64,000 bases of DNA from the NCBI GenBank assembly GCA_037349105.1, contig JAYJMM010000034.1:2728001-2792000 (forward strand). The letters run 5' to 3'. The stretch comes from Limnomonas spitsbergensis (taxonomy: Eukaryota > Chlorophyta > Chlorophyceae > Chlamydomonadales). Positions 35,501-44,500 of this stretch are shown here, piece by piece; the first letter of the stretch is position 1; the number at the start of each line of letters is the position of its first letter. Both the position numbers and the translations under genes were made by a program. The notes beneath the pieces were generated by a model. The model was not told where the DNA came from and ran no database searches. It worked only from the letters and a program-made list of their open reading frames with translations.

Positions 35501-37201
35501 CGGCCAGAGGCTTTGGCAGCAGGGCTGGCAGAGCCAGGGGCTGGTGGCCGTAGGCCACAGTTTATTTGAAACGTAGCTGAAAGCGATGCAGTAACCACTG
35601 CAGAAAACACTGGCAGCGAGGGGGCCTAATACTTCCACACGACCAACACGTAAGAGGCAAGGCACTCAAGCAGGCACACACTGACGCGGCGGAGACTTTT
35701 TGAGCTGTGCCCAGCAGTGTAACGTCACTAAATTCCACACACATAACGCATTAACGCAACACCTATACTCACGCATACAATCAGACACACACAACAGGCA
35801 AACACACACAGATGAGGCAAACACACACACAAACAGTCAAATACACAAGACACAACCAGCAGGCCAAAACACGCACAACACACATTTACAACACACACGC
35901 ACACGTGCCCTTGTAACAGGACCTCTGCATCATGGTTGACGCGTATGTGCGCGAGGTCCGGAGCGGGCGGACTGCTAATGAGGCGCAGCACGCCCTGGCG
36001 AAGCTGCCGGCCGTCGAAGCGGGCTTCTCCACCAGCGTGAACCACCTCTACACCTACCTTCAAAGCAGCAGGCTGCAGGTGAGCAGCAGACTCTGGCTGC
36101 AGGGCAGGGCAGGGCAGGGTAGGGTAGGGTAGGGTACGGCTGGGCTGGGCAGGCTGCAGGTGCAGGGCAGGCACAGGCTGGTGTATGCCAGGGGGCATGG
36201 TCTGGTTTATGCCTAATTTAGCCCGTCAGTATTTTAAATTGGGTGCTGCACTACTGCTTATCACAGATGTCAAATTTCCCGTCACCCCGCATTCCATGCA
36301 CCCACGGGCCATACAGCAACTGCTTGTTCACTGGGACCTACAGCCTGGAATCTGGGATTACTGGGAACAAGCCACTAACAGGCCACTGCCAGGCCACTGC
36401 CAGCCTGCTGCTGGGAATCTGGGATCAATGTTGGGCGGGATGGGTCGCCAAGGCTCGGGGGCGACAGCGGTGTGTTTAGTTTAGGGCGCACCAGAGCAGC
36501 TTTGACAGGCTGCTGAGCAGCCACCACCAGGCCAATGGGGACTGAACCTGGACAGGCCTACGGCTGATAGCCCAATCAGCAGGGCTTGCTGCACTCGGCT
36601 TCCCCCCATGGATGTAGGTGGTGACGTAGCTGAGTTGCAGCTGGAGGGCCTTGTAAAAAAGTGGGCTTCAGAGTGGGCTTAACGAGTGGGCTTCAGAGTG
36701 GGCTTCAGAGTGGGCTTAACGAGTGGGCTTCAGAGTGGGCTTCAGAGTGGGCTTAACGAGTGGGCTTCAGAGTGGGCTTCAGAGTGGGCTTACCGAGTGG
36801 GCTTCACAGTGGGCTTACCGAGTGGGCTTCAGAGTGGGCTTCAGAGTGGGCTTCAGAGTGGGCTTCAGAGTGGGCTTACCGAGTGGGCTTCACAGTGGGC
36901 TTACCGAGTGGGCTTCAGAGTGGGCTTCAGAGTGGGCTTCAGAGTGGGCTTACCGAGTGGGCTTCAGAGTGGGCTTACCGAGTGGGCTTAAGAGTGGGCT
37001 TACCGAGTGGGCTTAAGACTGTCAATAAGTCCCCTGCTAGTGATTTAAATACTTGCTTGCTGCCTGAAGCCCCGGCTTACGTTGCTCTGTGTGGTCTTGC
37101 AGGACGCCAACAAAGCACCGCACCTGCGCCAGCTGTACATGAGGCTCAATTTCAACGGCTACGTCGGGGGCAGCATGACACAGCGGGTGCTGCAGGCTTG
37201 A
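20559..37201 (+). CDS. Gamma-tubulin complex component 4 (GCP4), 637 aa, 15 exons
   Basis: Exons: 20559-20659, 20948-21093, 21362-21468, 21656-21843, 22839-22944, 23909-24042, 24928-25027, 25410-25499, 27075-27248, 28207-28263, 29733-29779, 32202-32433, 34804-34977, 35920-36078, 37103-37201. All introns are GT-AG and the joined frame is open to TGA at 37199. GCP4 is a gamma-tubulin ring complex subunit that nucleates microtubules at organising centres. Family blocks in order: ELLMCLAGFSGD (grip1 start), QRLLWHCNQVLLKQLSSWMV (around 164-183), ISHELAETILFVGKA, LWQLVVVQADLMGHLSAIKD, GWDSLYLEYQVDWPM, LFQFLIRLKRVQLKLE, HMAHLVTNLQIYIQ (gamma-tubulin-binding half), DVIESNYKVLEERI and LRQLYMRLNFNGY. 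It is shorter than human (667) or Arabidopsis (about 745) proteins, with a compressed N-terminus at the exon 1-2 junction. A second in-frame Met is at 20607. Introns reach 2.4 kb and are full of repeats. Confidence 0.93.
21165..21292 (-). mobile_element. Family B repeat in GCP4 intron 2
   Basis: It runs from gggccgatggggaccaaacc to a tail of two gtagctgaagtg-like units just before exon 3. Confidence 0.55.
22005..22070. repeat. Interstitial telomere-like repeat
   Basis: Six to eight degenerate CCCTAAA/CCCTGAA units (aaccctaaccctaaacccta...) in GCP4 intron 4, the plant and green-algal telomere motif. Confidence 0.75.
22674..22768. mobile_element. Small foldback element
   Basis: The ends attacggtcctta and taaaggaccgtaat are inverted, and inner segments (gctgaatt / aattcagc) also pair, giving a ~95-bp near-palindromic element without coding capacity in GCP4 intron 4. 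Confidence 0.55.
22940..23040 (+). repeat. Duplication of the exon 5 donor
   Basis: The junction sequence atggtgcgctgggctgta at 22942 recurs at 23017, after a ~75-bp unit containing tgtgctttcacgta. The copy holds an equally good GT. The next kilobase carries further 'cttgtgctttc-agttgggcc' units. Confidence 0.65.
24043..24475 (+). repeat. GT/G-rich array starting at the exon 6 donor
   Basis: The intron's donor GTGTGTGTG is itself the first unit of a ~430-bp array of ggtctggtgtgtgtgtgg-type units. Exon 6 ends at 24042, so the array begins exactly at the splice site. Confidence 0.85.
24627..24927 (+). repeat. Two worn copies of the exon 7 acceptor and exon start
   Basis: Segments 24630-24690 and 24757-24815 resemble the live junction 24910-24985 (tcctcag|cgacaccttggag and tttgtggcagcg). 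The second keeps gacaccttggagttcgtggcggcg with ctctga in place of the acceptor. The spacer is made of 'cttccctgatgtcacacctgc' units. Confidence 0.7.
25500..27074. other. GCP4 intron 8, 1.6 kb
   Basis: The first half has ordinary composition with no repeat that I recognise. From 26340 onward it is AT-rich and full of 'atttatttatt' runs. No coding exon matching GCP4 is missing here, because exons 8 and 9 join in frame. Confidence 0.5.
27241..27470 (+). repeat. Duplication at the exon 9 donor
   Basis: The exon end plus donor (gctggtccagcgagcaggtg, then ccgagtggcaatgggg) recurs at 27369-27410 as cctggttcagccagcaggtg, with the following ggttgaraacac and gtgcagggtggcaatggggg. Unit length is about 135 bp. 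Confidence 0.7.
27528..27662. repeat. 12-bp array ataaccatcaaa
   Basis: About 11 units of (aaaataaccatc) with a few aaaatt variants in GCP4 intron 9. Its open frames are not coding. Confidence 0.85.
28221..28405 (+). repeat. Copy of exon 10 inside intron 10
   Basis: The exon 10 sequence agctggacggctgggactca and ctctaccttgag recurs at 28369-28402 with one change near its end (ctctacctagag). Between them lie five gtagatgaagt-type units. Confidence 0.75.
28455..28700 (-). mobile_element. Two adjacent family B repeats
   Basis: A truncated copy (28455-28520) and a fuller one (28585-28700), both in reverse orientation. The second ends in gtgtagctgacatgtagctg. Confidence 0.5.
28858..28985 (+). mobile_element. 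Family B repeat
   Basis: Well-preserved copy from cggctacaattcggctacat to catcggcccagtggtggcca. It is useful for building the consensus. Confidence 0.6.
29250..29531. repeat. 10-bp array (gccaccttag)n
   Basis: About 28 units. The first few alternate with gcgaccttag, then some 25 are identical. Such uniformity suggests recent expansion. It lies in GCP4 intron 10, 200 bp before exon 11. Confidence 0.95.
29576..30232. repeat. Inverted repeats enclosing GCP4 exon 11
   Basis: 29576-29637 (ttgccctgagggcagcatt ... gagggaaggcaaat) and 30172-30230 (attgccttccctt ... aatgctgccctcaggg) are inverted copies of about 60 bp. Exon 11 (29733-29779) lies between them. A further related segment occurs at 30578-30640. 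Confidence 0.6.
29778..30080 (+). repeat. Telomere-like minisatellite starting at the exon 11 donor
   Basis: Exon 11 ends ...GGCCAG|GTAAGGCTGGCAAGGG, and the intron continues with about 12 units of gaggctggcaagggtttagg, with or without an extra gtttagg. The donor itself contains the unit core ggctggcaaggg. Confidence 0.8.
31130..31255 (+). mobile_element. Family B repeat
   Basis: Runs from cagctacatgtcagctacac to caggccttgagtggccgc in GCP4 intron 11. Confidence 0.5.
31555..31612. repeat. Short tacatatg microsatellite
   Basis: Alternating gtacatatgtacatacatat units, partly palindromic. Confidence 0.6.
31950..32201 (+). repeat. Two worn copies of the exon 12 acceptor and exon start
   Basis: The live junction is acacag|gtacaactccctgttcc. 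Copies at 31956-32010 (cgcaggtttgaccccccgtt) and 32083-32135 (tacaggtttcactccctcct) are followed by cctgatctgctga or ctcgatccgctga where the exon has cctgatccgtctc. Spacing is about 120 bp. Confidence 0.7.
32410..32660 (+). repeat. Copies of the exon 12 donor
   Basis: The live end cagatctacatccag|gtgtttgaa recurs, increasingly worn, at about 32527 (cggatctacatcatggtgtt), 32577 (cagatctacatccatg) and 32636 (aaatctacatcctg), separated by 'gaaaatggggangggtgggga' segments. Confidence 0.75.
32950..33105 (-). mobile_element. Family B repeat with three-unit tail
   Basis: It ends in gctgaactgtagctgaattg then tatctgaattgtagc, the clearest example of the tandem tail of this family. Confidence 0.55.
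33318..34252 (+). repeat. 93-bp minisatellite derived from the exon 13 acceptor
   Basis: Ten nearly identical units beginning ctctgcagctggtcgtcatg, then gtgttaatagcccggccgcc, ending in caatccacctgcttgctccc. The unit start matches the live junction tttgcag|ctggacgtcatcgag. Because 93 is a multiple of 3, long frames stay open on both strands but have no independent coding support. Confidence 0.9.
34253..34803 (+). repeat. Four worn intermediate copies of the exon 13 junction
   Basis: Copies begin at about 34255, 34381, 34510 and 34658. Each has gcag|ctgg-cgt-att and then a stretch matching the live exon's gtgctcgaggagcgcatcga (for example gtgctggaggagcgcatcaa). They are longer than 93 bp and bridge the array and exon 13. 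Confidence 0.8.
34978..35155 (+). repeat. ~55-bp repeats at the exon 13 donor
   Basis: Three or four units of caggtgctggagggcgttgg then ggagggg-gctaggctaggtc. The first overlaps the donor CAG|GTGAGAGCG. Confidence 0.7.
35455..35582 (-). mobile_element. Family B repeat
   Basis: Reverse copy with an intact gacaccaaacctggaccggc segment and an end in aaacgtagctgaa, in GCP4 intron 13. Confidence 0.55.
35681..35730 (-). mobile_element. Family A end, solitary
   Basis: Reads gacgcggcggagactttttg then agctgtgcccagcagtgtaa and cgtcacta. A CA-rich stretch follows up to exon 14. Confidence 0.45.
36515..36645 (-). mobile_element. Family B repeat
   Basis: Reverse copy from ggccaatggggactgaacct to tgacgtagctgagttgcagc, directly before the 12-bp array. 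Confidence 0.5.
36660..37018. repeat. 12-bp array gagtgggcttca
   Basis: About 29 units in GCP4 intron 14. Variants gagtgggcttaac and gagtgggcttacc alternate in a semi-regular higher-order pattern. Confidence 0.9.
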
Positions 37202-37575
37202 TGGGTGCTCAGAATCCGGGCCTGTGTTGTCGGCCCCGAACATCAACATCCCTTTCCTCGAGCGTCTTTGCCTTGGTCGTTGGCCGCTGCATGACACATC
37301 AGTGCTGCAGGCTAGATGGATGCTCAGAACCCGGTCATGTGTGGTTGCCTGGTCGGCCCTGACCTACAGAATCCCTGTCCTCGAGCTTGTGCATGGTCGT
37401 TGGCAGCTGCACGACCCAGAAGTGCTGCAGGCTTGTTGGGTGCTCAAAATTCCTGGCCTGTGTGGTCGCCTGGTCAGCCCTTACCCACAGCATCCCTCCA
37501 GGGATGCTGCCCTGGAGCGCCTGTATGGCCGTTGGTGGCTACATGACCCAGCAATGCTGCAGTCTTGAGGGCTGC
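37160..37575 (+). repeat. Four tandem copies of the GCP4 3' coding end
   Basis: The live end (ggcagcatgacacagcgggt, gctgcaggcttgatgggtgc) is followed by copies centred near 37300, 37425 and 37555, each with a tggc-gctgca/cgacccag-a tract and ctgcagg/tcttg. Units are about 115-125 bp and include the stop codon region. This is the same kind of edge duplication, but at a terminal exon. Confidence 0.75.
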
Positions 37576-37926
37576 CAGCACTCCAGCAGCAGCAGTGAAG
37601 AGTGCATTGGTTGAAGCATGACGCAGAGATCTTCAAGCTTCCCATCACCGGTATACCGTATGTGAACCCCTGGCTGTGAACGAGCATTTGAAGACGGTAA
37701 ACATGGCAATATCTGCTGAAGGGGTCTGGATGTGGCAGTCCTTCTTTTGTATGGCTCTGAATTTATATCTCCTATCTATTGCTTTCTTATTTTTTGAGCT
37801 ACCGGTATCTGGGAGACCTGCTGTCACCTGAACTTACAAGTGTGGACTTACTTTGGTGTGAAACTTTGCTGTCAGAGCAGTCGGTGCAGCCATCAACTAT
37901 AACTATTATACACGTAGCTAATTAAA
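37576..37926. other. GCP4-RRP1 spacer
   Basis: The last part of the 0.7-kb gap between two genes on the same strand. It should hold the end of the GCP4 3'UTR and the RRP1 promoter. No clear signal is recognised. A tataactattatac stretch lies 25 bp before the RRP1 ATG. Confidence 0.35.
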
Positions 37927-40900
37927 ATGAACCCAGTCGTGATGAAGAAGAAAGTGCCGAGAACGAAGATGAAACAGCGGCCGAACCTGGAGCCCGGTGC
38001 TGAAGAGCACAGCGGCAACTCCAAACTAGCAAGGGCGCTGGGAAGCCCAGACTATCATACACGAGAGAAGGGCGTGCAAGCTTTGACCCGTTTTCTCCAG
38101 CGCAAGACTTTGTGTGAAAAAGACATGCTGAAGATATGGAAGGGCCTCTTCTACGCCTTCTGGCACTCTGATAAGACGCCTGTGCAAGTGCGTACGCTCC
38201 CGTATGTTCCACTGCGCTGATCGCGCGCTACGCAGCAACAAAACGGCGGCTGACTCGAAACCTGTTGCACCGCAGACGGAGCTGGCCGAACGGCTCGCTG
38301 GAGTTCTCTCAGCCCTGCCTGAAGAGGTGCGTCTCGAGGGCTGGTTCACGGCAGGGGGTTAATCAGCACAGGAATGCTCAAGAGCACTGCCAGCCGTCAC
38401 CATGCACATGCACCATGCACGGGAGACCATGCTCGCGGTTGACGCCAGGGAGGTGAAGTCTCATACCTGCGGCGCATGCCAGTGCCTGGGCATGCATTTG
38501 CCTAGTTTAGGTACACAGAGTCACAGACGCTGCTCCTACTGTCGGTCATTTCTGTGGCCTCTGCTGGCAACCCCGGCCCTTCAACCAGCGCGTTTCTTGA
38601 AGCACCCCACAGCCTGGTGTTTATTTAGGGTGTTTCAGCAACACCGAAGCCTACAGCCGGCAGGACCTGATGCCGTAAGCCCTGCTGCTTTGTCCACCGG
38701 CTTCAAGCTGTCCAGGTTTGACTGCCCAGTATTGGCCACCTGGCGGCATCCGGAGGCGGTCTGGTACGTACTCATATAGAACTCTCCAGCATACTCTGGA
38801 ATTCGCAGACCCAGCCTCCCAACTCGCACTTAACACGCCCCTCAGCCCGCTTGCAGCCCAGCTTCCCTCTACTTCTTCTGCCGGATGAACACATAGCTGC
38901 CCCCCCCAAACAGCATTCACCATGCCCTTTTTGACCGGCCGCATGAAGGCGCCGTGACAGTGTGACATGACCAGCATGTTCCTCTCGCCGCCATGCCCCT
39001 CACCCTGCCCCTCACCCCGCCTGTAGACCGGCTTCCTCTACTTTGTCTGCTTCATGAAGACGATGCGTCGCGAGTGGTTCGGGATCGACCGGCTGCGCCT
39101 GGACAAGTATCTGATGCTGGTGCGCAAGTTCGTCGCGCAGCTGCTCAGACACCTGGCTGCCACCAAATGGTGAGGGAGTGTATGGAGCGCATGGGGAGGC
39201 AGCGCATGGACCCCATGGACGACCATCAGGGCTCACTCGCTTGGTCCTTTTTTGATCTTTGAAACCAAATTTTCACTCAACCGCCGAATGGCTTAGGCAA
39301 GTTACATGCCCGTCTCTGTTGAATAGCTCTTGGAGTTTTTGGTTGACCTGGCAGCTAGCCAATGATGAGGGTGTGCATGTAACTCAAACACCTGGCAGTC
39401 AGCAGATGGTAAATGAACCCACCAACAAGAAACAGGGCTCTGCAGACCCCTTTCTATAATATAAACCAGCCCCCCCCCCTTTTGAGGGAGGGAGGGAGCT
39501 GAGTGTCCTGGCAGGTCCCCCACGTGCTTTGGGACAGGGAGGGCGGGAGGGGATTGCGAGACTTGGCAGCCAGGATTTTTTTAATACTTCAGTGTTTGGA
39601 CAATCACAGGCACTCCAAGGCAGCCACTGAGACTGAGGCCCGGCAGCCAGCCTTCCTGGGGACCTACGACCAATCCCAAGCAGCCTTCCCCTTCCCCTTC
39701 CCCCAGGCTTCCCGGGCAGACTCCCTAGAATTCCCGGGGACCTACGACCAATCCCAAGCAGCCTTCCCCTTCCCCCGGGCTTCCTGGGCAGACTCCCTAG
39801 AATTCCCGGGCAGACTTCCCCCGGGCAATTGTCGTTTATTTGATATTCCCAGGCACTTGGGTAGCCTTCCCAGCCTTTCCGGTGACTTACGACCAATCCC
39901 AAGCAGCCTTCCCCTTCCCCCGGGCTTCCTGGGCAGACTCCCTAGAATTCCCGGGCAGACTTCCCCCAGGCAATTGTCGTTTATTTGATATTCCCAGGCA
40001 CTTGGGTAGCCTTCCCAGCCTTCCCGGTGACTTACGACCAGTCCCAAGCAGTCTTCCCCCTTGCCCCGGTCTTCCTGGGCAGACTTCCTAGAATTCCCGG
40101 GCGGCCTTACCCCGGACTATCGTCGTTTATTCAACGTTCCCGGGCACTGGGGTAGCCTTCCCAGCCTTCCCGGGGACCCCTCTGGCCACGACACAGTTCG
40201 CCCAAAGAGAAGCATTTGTCCGCCTCCCCGTGTTGAAAAACGTGTTGTTCACTCCACGAGGCAGGGAGTGAATGAGCGACCCTTCTGTGCCGAGTGCGTC
40301 CGATGATCCTCTAAAGCGTGGTGCGCCTTAACTGTGTGGCCTCTGCTGCACACTCTGAGCAGCCGTTTTGTTGAGTGTGTGTGGCCTCTGCTGCACACTC
40401 TGAGCAGCCGTTTTGTTGAGTGTGTGTGGCCTCTACTGCACACTCTGAGCAGCCGTTTTGTTGAGTGTGTGTGGCCTCTGCTGCACACTCTGAGCAGCCG
40501 TTTTGTTGAGTGTGTGTGGCCTCTGCTGCACACTCTGAGCAGCCGTTTTGTTGAGTGTGTGTGGCCTCTGCTGCACACTCTGAGCAGCCATTTGTTGAGT
40601 GTGTGTGGCCTCTGCTGCACACTCTGAGCAGCCGTTTTGTTGAGTGTGTGTGGCCTCTGCTGCACACTCTGAGCAGCCGTTTTGTTGAGTGTGTGTGGCC
40701 TCTGCTGCACACTCTGAGCAGCCGTTTTGTTGAGTGTGTGTGGCCTCTGCTGCACACTCTGAGCAGCCGTTTTGTTGAGTGTGTGTGGCCTCTGCTGCAC
40801 ACCCATCTCAGTGGAGTAGCAGACTGCAGGGCTATTGCCGCACTTTGGGGCGACCCATCCTGCCCAAATTCTGATTGTCCCGCTGACCTGCTTGCAATTG

Positions 40901-41496
40901 TTCCTTCCCATCCTGCTCGCGATGGCTCCGTGTCATCCTCTGCCCACAATCCATGTTTGCAACCCTCTCCTTGGTCTATATACAGGTTGGACATGCGGGT
41001 TGTCCGTCTTTGTTCTGCTCGGGAAGTCTTCATAAGATTGACCATGCAAAAGATTTCCCAAGAACCCCAACCATTGTGAAAAAAGAATCTCTGTTTTTTT
41101 GTCGCATAATAACTTATTTAGAAGTAAAAAAAAATGTTATTAAGACTTCCCAAAGGCAGCTGTTTCTAAGCAAAAAAGAACCTAAAATATAATAGCTACC
41201 GTAAAATCTTGTAAACGAAAGATTAAGATCATGAATGATTGCGACTAGGAAAATATTTTTTCATGGTCTAAAAGCTTTACTGCCTCCTTATACCTCCACC
41301 GCCTTTGGGGTAGGGAAATCTTCTGCATGGTCTTTTAGCCCCCAAGCAGACTTTGCAGGGGGTTACCCCCTCAGAGTACTGTTTATCAAAAAGACAGGTC
41401 TCCGCAACGTCGTAAGACAATATATGGGGGCTGACGCCTGCCCAGTGCCGGAAGGTTCAGGAAGTTGGTTATTTTCCTTCGGGTTAAGAAGCTGAC

Positions 41497-41529
<33 letters not shown>

Positions 41530-44500
41530 AAACGGTCCCAAGGTAGCGAAATTCATTGCCAAGTAAGTTTTGGCCTGCACGAGAAATGTATAATTTAAAT
41601 TTGGCTGTTTGCTGGAACATCTGACTTGAAAGGTAGTAAAACATCACAAAATCGTTAATCGAATGTTTGAATATAATAAGTTTCCCTCGACAAAAACTTT
41701 TATAACTCCATTTTGATATTATCACTTAGTCTACCGCAGTTGGGGGCCCTGTCCAATCCCTGGCTTTCTTCACTAGGGTTTAGGGTTTAGGGCCCTGTCT
41801 AGACCTTGTCTCCCCTCCCTAGGGTTTAGGATTTAGGGCCCTGTCTAAACCCTGGCTCCCCTCACTAGGGTTTGAAACCTGAACTTCATGAATCGCTATA
41901 TCCAGCCCCTTCATTCAGTCCCCCCCCCCCGACTCACCCGTCACTGTCCGACCCTCCCTGACCCCCTCCTGTCACTCCCTGGCGCCCTCCACCCCAGGCA
42001 AGAAGCGCTCGTCTCCAAGTACATCACGTATCTGCGGGTCGGCGTGGTGCTGCCCCCGGACGCACACCGCGCCTCCGGCCTGTCCTTCCACCTCGCGGAC
42101 CTGATGCTCCCGGAGATCAAGGCGTTTTCCGAGGCGGCAACGCAAGCGGGCGCCCGGCCGGAGCAGGCCAGCGTGCCAGGGCCGGCCCTGCGGGCGCTGC
42201 TTGAGCCTTTCTGCCGGATGCTGGAGCTTACTCCAGATCTCCCCAAGCTGACCCGCATTAAGTGAGCACTCCTTTGAGGCTTGCCGATACAGATTGTTTC
42301 CTTCAGTTTGGATGGGGGCATGCCCAGAAGTCCACGGCCTGACCTGCCAGGCCTCAGAGGCTTCCCTGGCCTGCTTGCCCTGGCCTGCCTGGCCTGCCCT
42401 GGCCTGCCCAGCCTGCCCTGGCCTGCCATTTCTTTGTAGTCATTACGCCACACTTCACCTACCTCTTGACCTACGGAGGTGGGGGCCTAGTGCAGCAAGC
42501 CCTAGTCTGCTTGGTCCACTGGCCGTTCAGGGTTTGGCTCCCATCGGCCCAGCAGTCGCGGCCGAGTGGCCTGCTGAGGGTGGCCTGATGCATGCGTACA
42601 TGAACGCTGCTGCCTATCATCATTAAAAGCCTCATCGGAGGTCGCAGGCACTGCCTGCCTCTAAGCCACCACGCTGGAGCTGCCTTGTCCAGGGCTTAGT
42701 TTTAGGGTTTAACCTCAACCTGAACCCAAAGGTTTCACACTGAGGCTGCTCGCTCCATTCAGAGTTTTGGGGCAGCGTGAAGGCTTCGACGCTGAGGCAG
42801 CCCTGTTTAGGGGTTAAGCTTCAACGTTTGCACTGGGGCTGCCCTGTTTAGGTTTAAGGGTTCAGCGTTTTGCACTGAGGCGGCTTCTCTGTCCTTTGCA
42901 GGGAGGCTCTGTTTGACTCACTGGTGCAGGAGGTTCAGGAGCCTGAGGAGAGCGACTCGCTGCGACACCTGGATGTGCCAGGGCTTGCCGCGGACCTGTT
43001 CGGTATGGGGGCGCAGACAGACACGCTGTACCGCAACCGAGCAGTCCTGTACGAGGTCAGCGCCTCCCTCGAGCGGGCGTTCGCCAGGCGGCAGAAGAAG
43101 CTAGCCAAGGCACAGGCTAAGGGCGTGGGTAAGCATGCGAAAGGGGTGCGCAGGGTGGCAAGGGAAAGGGGCGTGGGTGAAGGGCACCGGCAGCAAAAGA
43201 AGGGCGCGGGTAACAAGAAAAAATGTACGGGTAGCAAGAAAAAGGGCATGGGTGGGAGAAAAAACGGTACGGGTAGGAAGAAGATGGGCACGGACAAATC
43301 AGGGACCCATGACATAAGTCCATATGCCTGTGTCTGATGGATTGCATTTCGTCAGACATCGCAAAACCGCCTTGCGGACCCACTCGACGCACCTCTGGCG
43401 CAATTGGCGTCCAGCGGCTGTTTCGGTTTTTTAATTGCCGTCATTGGGGACAGCTTCTGTTATGTTACCGTACACTCCTGCCATGTGAATCTCCGACTAA
43501 AATGAAATCAGCTGGCATCCCTTGTTGTCTGAGGTGTGATGCCAGAATGTAAAGAGAATCATGCATGAAAACTAAACAGGTCAACAGTCTTGTAGGTCGG
43601 CATTCTTATAACACAAGGCATCTTACCTCGGCCTACCCGGGGTAGGCTTCCCCCCTGGCCACGCCCAACCCGGCAGGTCGTTGCCGAGGAATCTTTTAGT
43701 CTGAGGTGTGGACCTTGTGTTAATATTTTTCTGGATCAGGGGAAGCTAGCAGCAACGGGGACGCGGCGGAAGCTGTGCCGCCGTCGGAATCGGTCCAGAA
43801 GAAGAAAAAGAAGAGGAAGTCGGATGACCCGCAGGTCGACGGCGCAGCAGCGCCCGCCGCCGCCGCCGTCGCTGACGCGGGACTTGATGAGGTGCAGCCG
43901 GAGGCAAGCGCGAGCGCTGTGCTTGTGGCTGACGCCTCTGCCTCCGCACCTGCCAGCTCTAAGAAGAAGGCCAAGCTACGGATGGGCGCGCCTGGAGCAG
44001 CCGCGCCCGATGCTGGCCCGCAGCCTGTGCCCGCGCAGCCCCACGCAAACGGCGGAGCCGCTCTCCTGGCGCCGGCCAACGGCGCCGCGGTGCCACCTCG
44101 GTCGGCGCTGAAGGGCGCCCGGAAGAAGCAGTCTGAGGCCGCTCCAGTGCTGCAGATTGACGGCAGCGCGATGCTGCCGCCTCCCTCCGCGCCGAGCGCA
44201 GCGGCGGCGGGTGCCGCGAGCTGTAACGTGACGCCTCGAGTGGGAGGCTCGACGGGGAAGGAGGCTGCGTCGACTGGCGGCCGGGGCAGCAAAGGGAAGA
44301 CCGGCAGCCTGGCTGTCCCGGGGAGCACGAAGAAGAAGGTCAAGATCAATCTGAAGCAGAACCTGTATCATGCTTTCGGAGGCCCGGTCCCACCGCCTGA
44401 AATCAGGACACCGTCAAGAGTCAAGGTGAGACAGATATCAGGGATATCTTTCCTGGTGCCTTACCGGTGCCTCCTGTAGGGGACGCTGGGCAAAAAGTGT

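Noticed and set aside
39027..39169. RRP1 gap between exons 2 and 3 suggesting a missed exon
   Set aside because: The family has only a few residues between LSALPEE and the FLYFVCFMKTM block, and the phases match without another exon.
40311..41045. Minus-strand frames of 220-244 codons
   Set aside because: Artefact of the 45-bp array in RRP1 intron 3.
43720..44349. Minus-strand 209-codon Ala/Gly-rich frame
   Set aside because: Antisense shadow of GC-rich RRP1 exon 6.
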